Positions 5,658 to 5,791 of a stretch of 5,791 nucleotides of DNA are shown here, one piece after another. How positions within the stretch are numbered: position 1 is the first letter of the stretch; each line of letters starts with the position of its first letter. Where the stretch lies: the NCBI GenBank assembly GCA_030607105.1, contig JAUWFF010000104.1:1-5791 (forward strand). Direction: 5' to 3'. The notes under the pieces are model-generated. The model saw nothing but the letters and a program-made list of their open reading frames with translations. It was not told the DNA's origin and did no database searches. Both the position numbers and the translations under genes were made by a program. The DNA is from Filomicrobium sp. Its GTDB lineage: Bacteria > Pseudomonadota > Alphaproteobacteria > Rhizobiales > Hyphomicrobiaceae.

Positions 5658-5791
5658 TCATGGCTGGGGGCCAGGGACCAGTTCGCTCGTGCGTCCGGTC
5701 AGCCAGTAACCGACAAGACCAATCCATTCCCGCACGCCGAGGTCCAACCGCTCCAGGCCCGATGGAATCGATGAAAATATGCGCACGAGGT
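5658..5791 (-). CDS. C-terminal end of an unidentified minus-strand gene (partial)
   Basis: On the minus strand a frame open from the right edge runs 44 codons to a TGA at 5660-5658. It reads LVRIFSSIPSGLERLDLG and then REWIGLVGYWLTGRTSELV, ending in PGPQP. The composition is protein-like, with an amphipathic or membrane-associated helix rich in Trp and Leu, and codon third positions are mostly G/C. The other two minus frames look less protein-like. The gene would converge with the lipoprotein gene, leaving only eight bases between the stops. I cannot assign a family from this fragment. Confidence 0.5.
   Translation of the reverse strand, partial: LVRIFSSIPSGLERLDLGVREWIGLVGYWLTGRTSELVPGPQP

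Noticed and set aside
5494..5727. Minus-strand 77-codon frame over the lipoprotein end
   Set aside because: It is a shadow of the lipoprotein gene and competes with a more protein-like partial frame at 5658-5791.

Overview
The window looks like a piece of an alphaproteobacterial chromosome, most likely from the Hyphomicrobiales (Rhizobiales). The reasons are the nnrE–glnB–glnA layout with a -24/-12 (sigma-54) type promoter before glnB, the alphaproteobacterial family DUF1489, and GC-rich codon third positions. I cannot name the genus. No insertion sequence, phage gene, CRISPR array, tRNA or rRNA was seen.

Left part (1-2664). A minus-strand reading frame entering from the left edge begins as NnrE (NAD(P)HX epimerase). 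At about residues 101-120 it changes, in frame, into sequence that reads like the NAD-binding part of prephenate dehydrogenase (TyrC). Divergent from it is the nitrogen-assimilation pair glnB (PII signal protein, 112 aa, Tyr51 present) and glnA (type I glutamine synthetase, 469 aa, adenylylation Tyr398 present). The unit carries a near-perfect sigma-54 promoter, a strong leader hairpin before glnB, a short hairpin between the genes and a clear intrinsic terminator after glnA. GlnB normally senses 2-oxoglutarate, ATP/ADP and uridylylation state and controls both NtrB/NtrC signalling and adenylylation of GlnA, so sensor and target enzyme are encoded together.

Middle part (2665-3359). About 700 bases of visibly lower GC with no convincing gene lie between two converging units. 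They hold a second, very stable plus-oriented terminator-like hairpin with no gene assigned to it, a consensus Shine-Dalgarno before a 7-codon ORF, a 13-base palindrome and a short protein-like relic on the minus strand. This is the least explained part of the window.

Right part (3360-5791). A minus-strand two-gene unit encodes a DUF1489 protein followed, with a 4-base ATGA overlap, by a fold-type I PLP aminotransferase of the HisC-like superfamily. After a 332-base gap comes a plus-strand gene for a small lipoprotein of unknown function, possibly preceded by a coupled Cys-rich small ORF. The last 134 bases hold the likely C-terminal end of an unidentified minus-strand gene.

The strongest oddity is the NnrE/TyrC-like hybrid frame, which is either a real recombination joint or an assembly chimera. 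The rest of the coding content is ordinary and intact.
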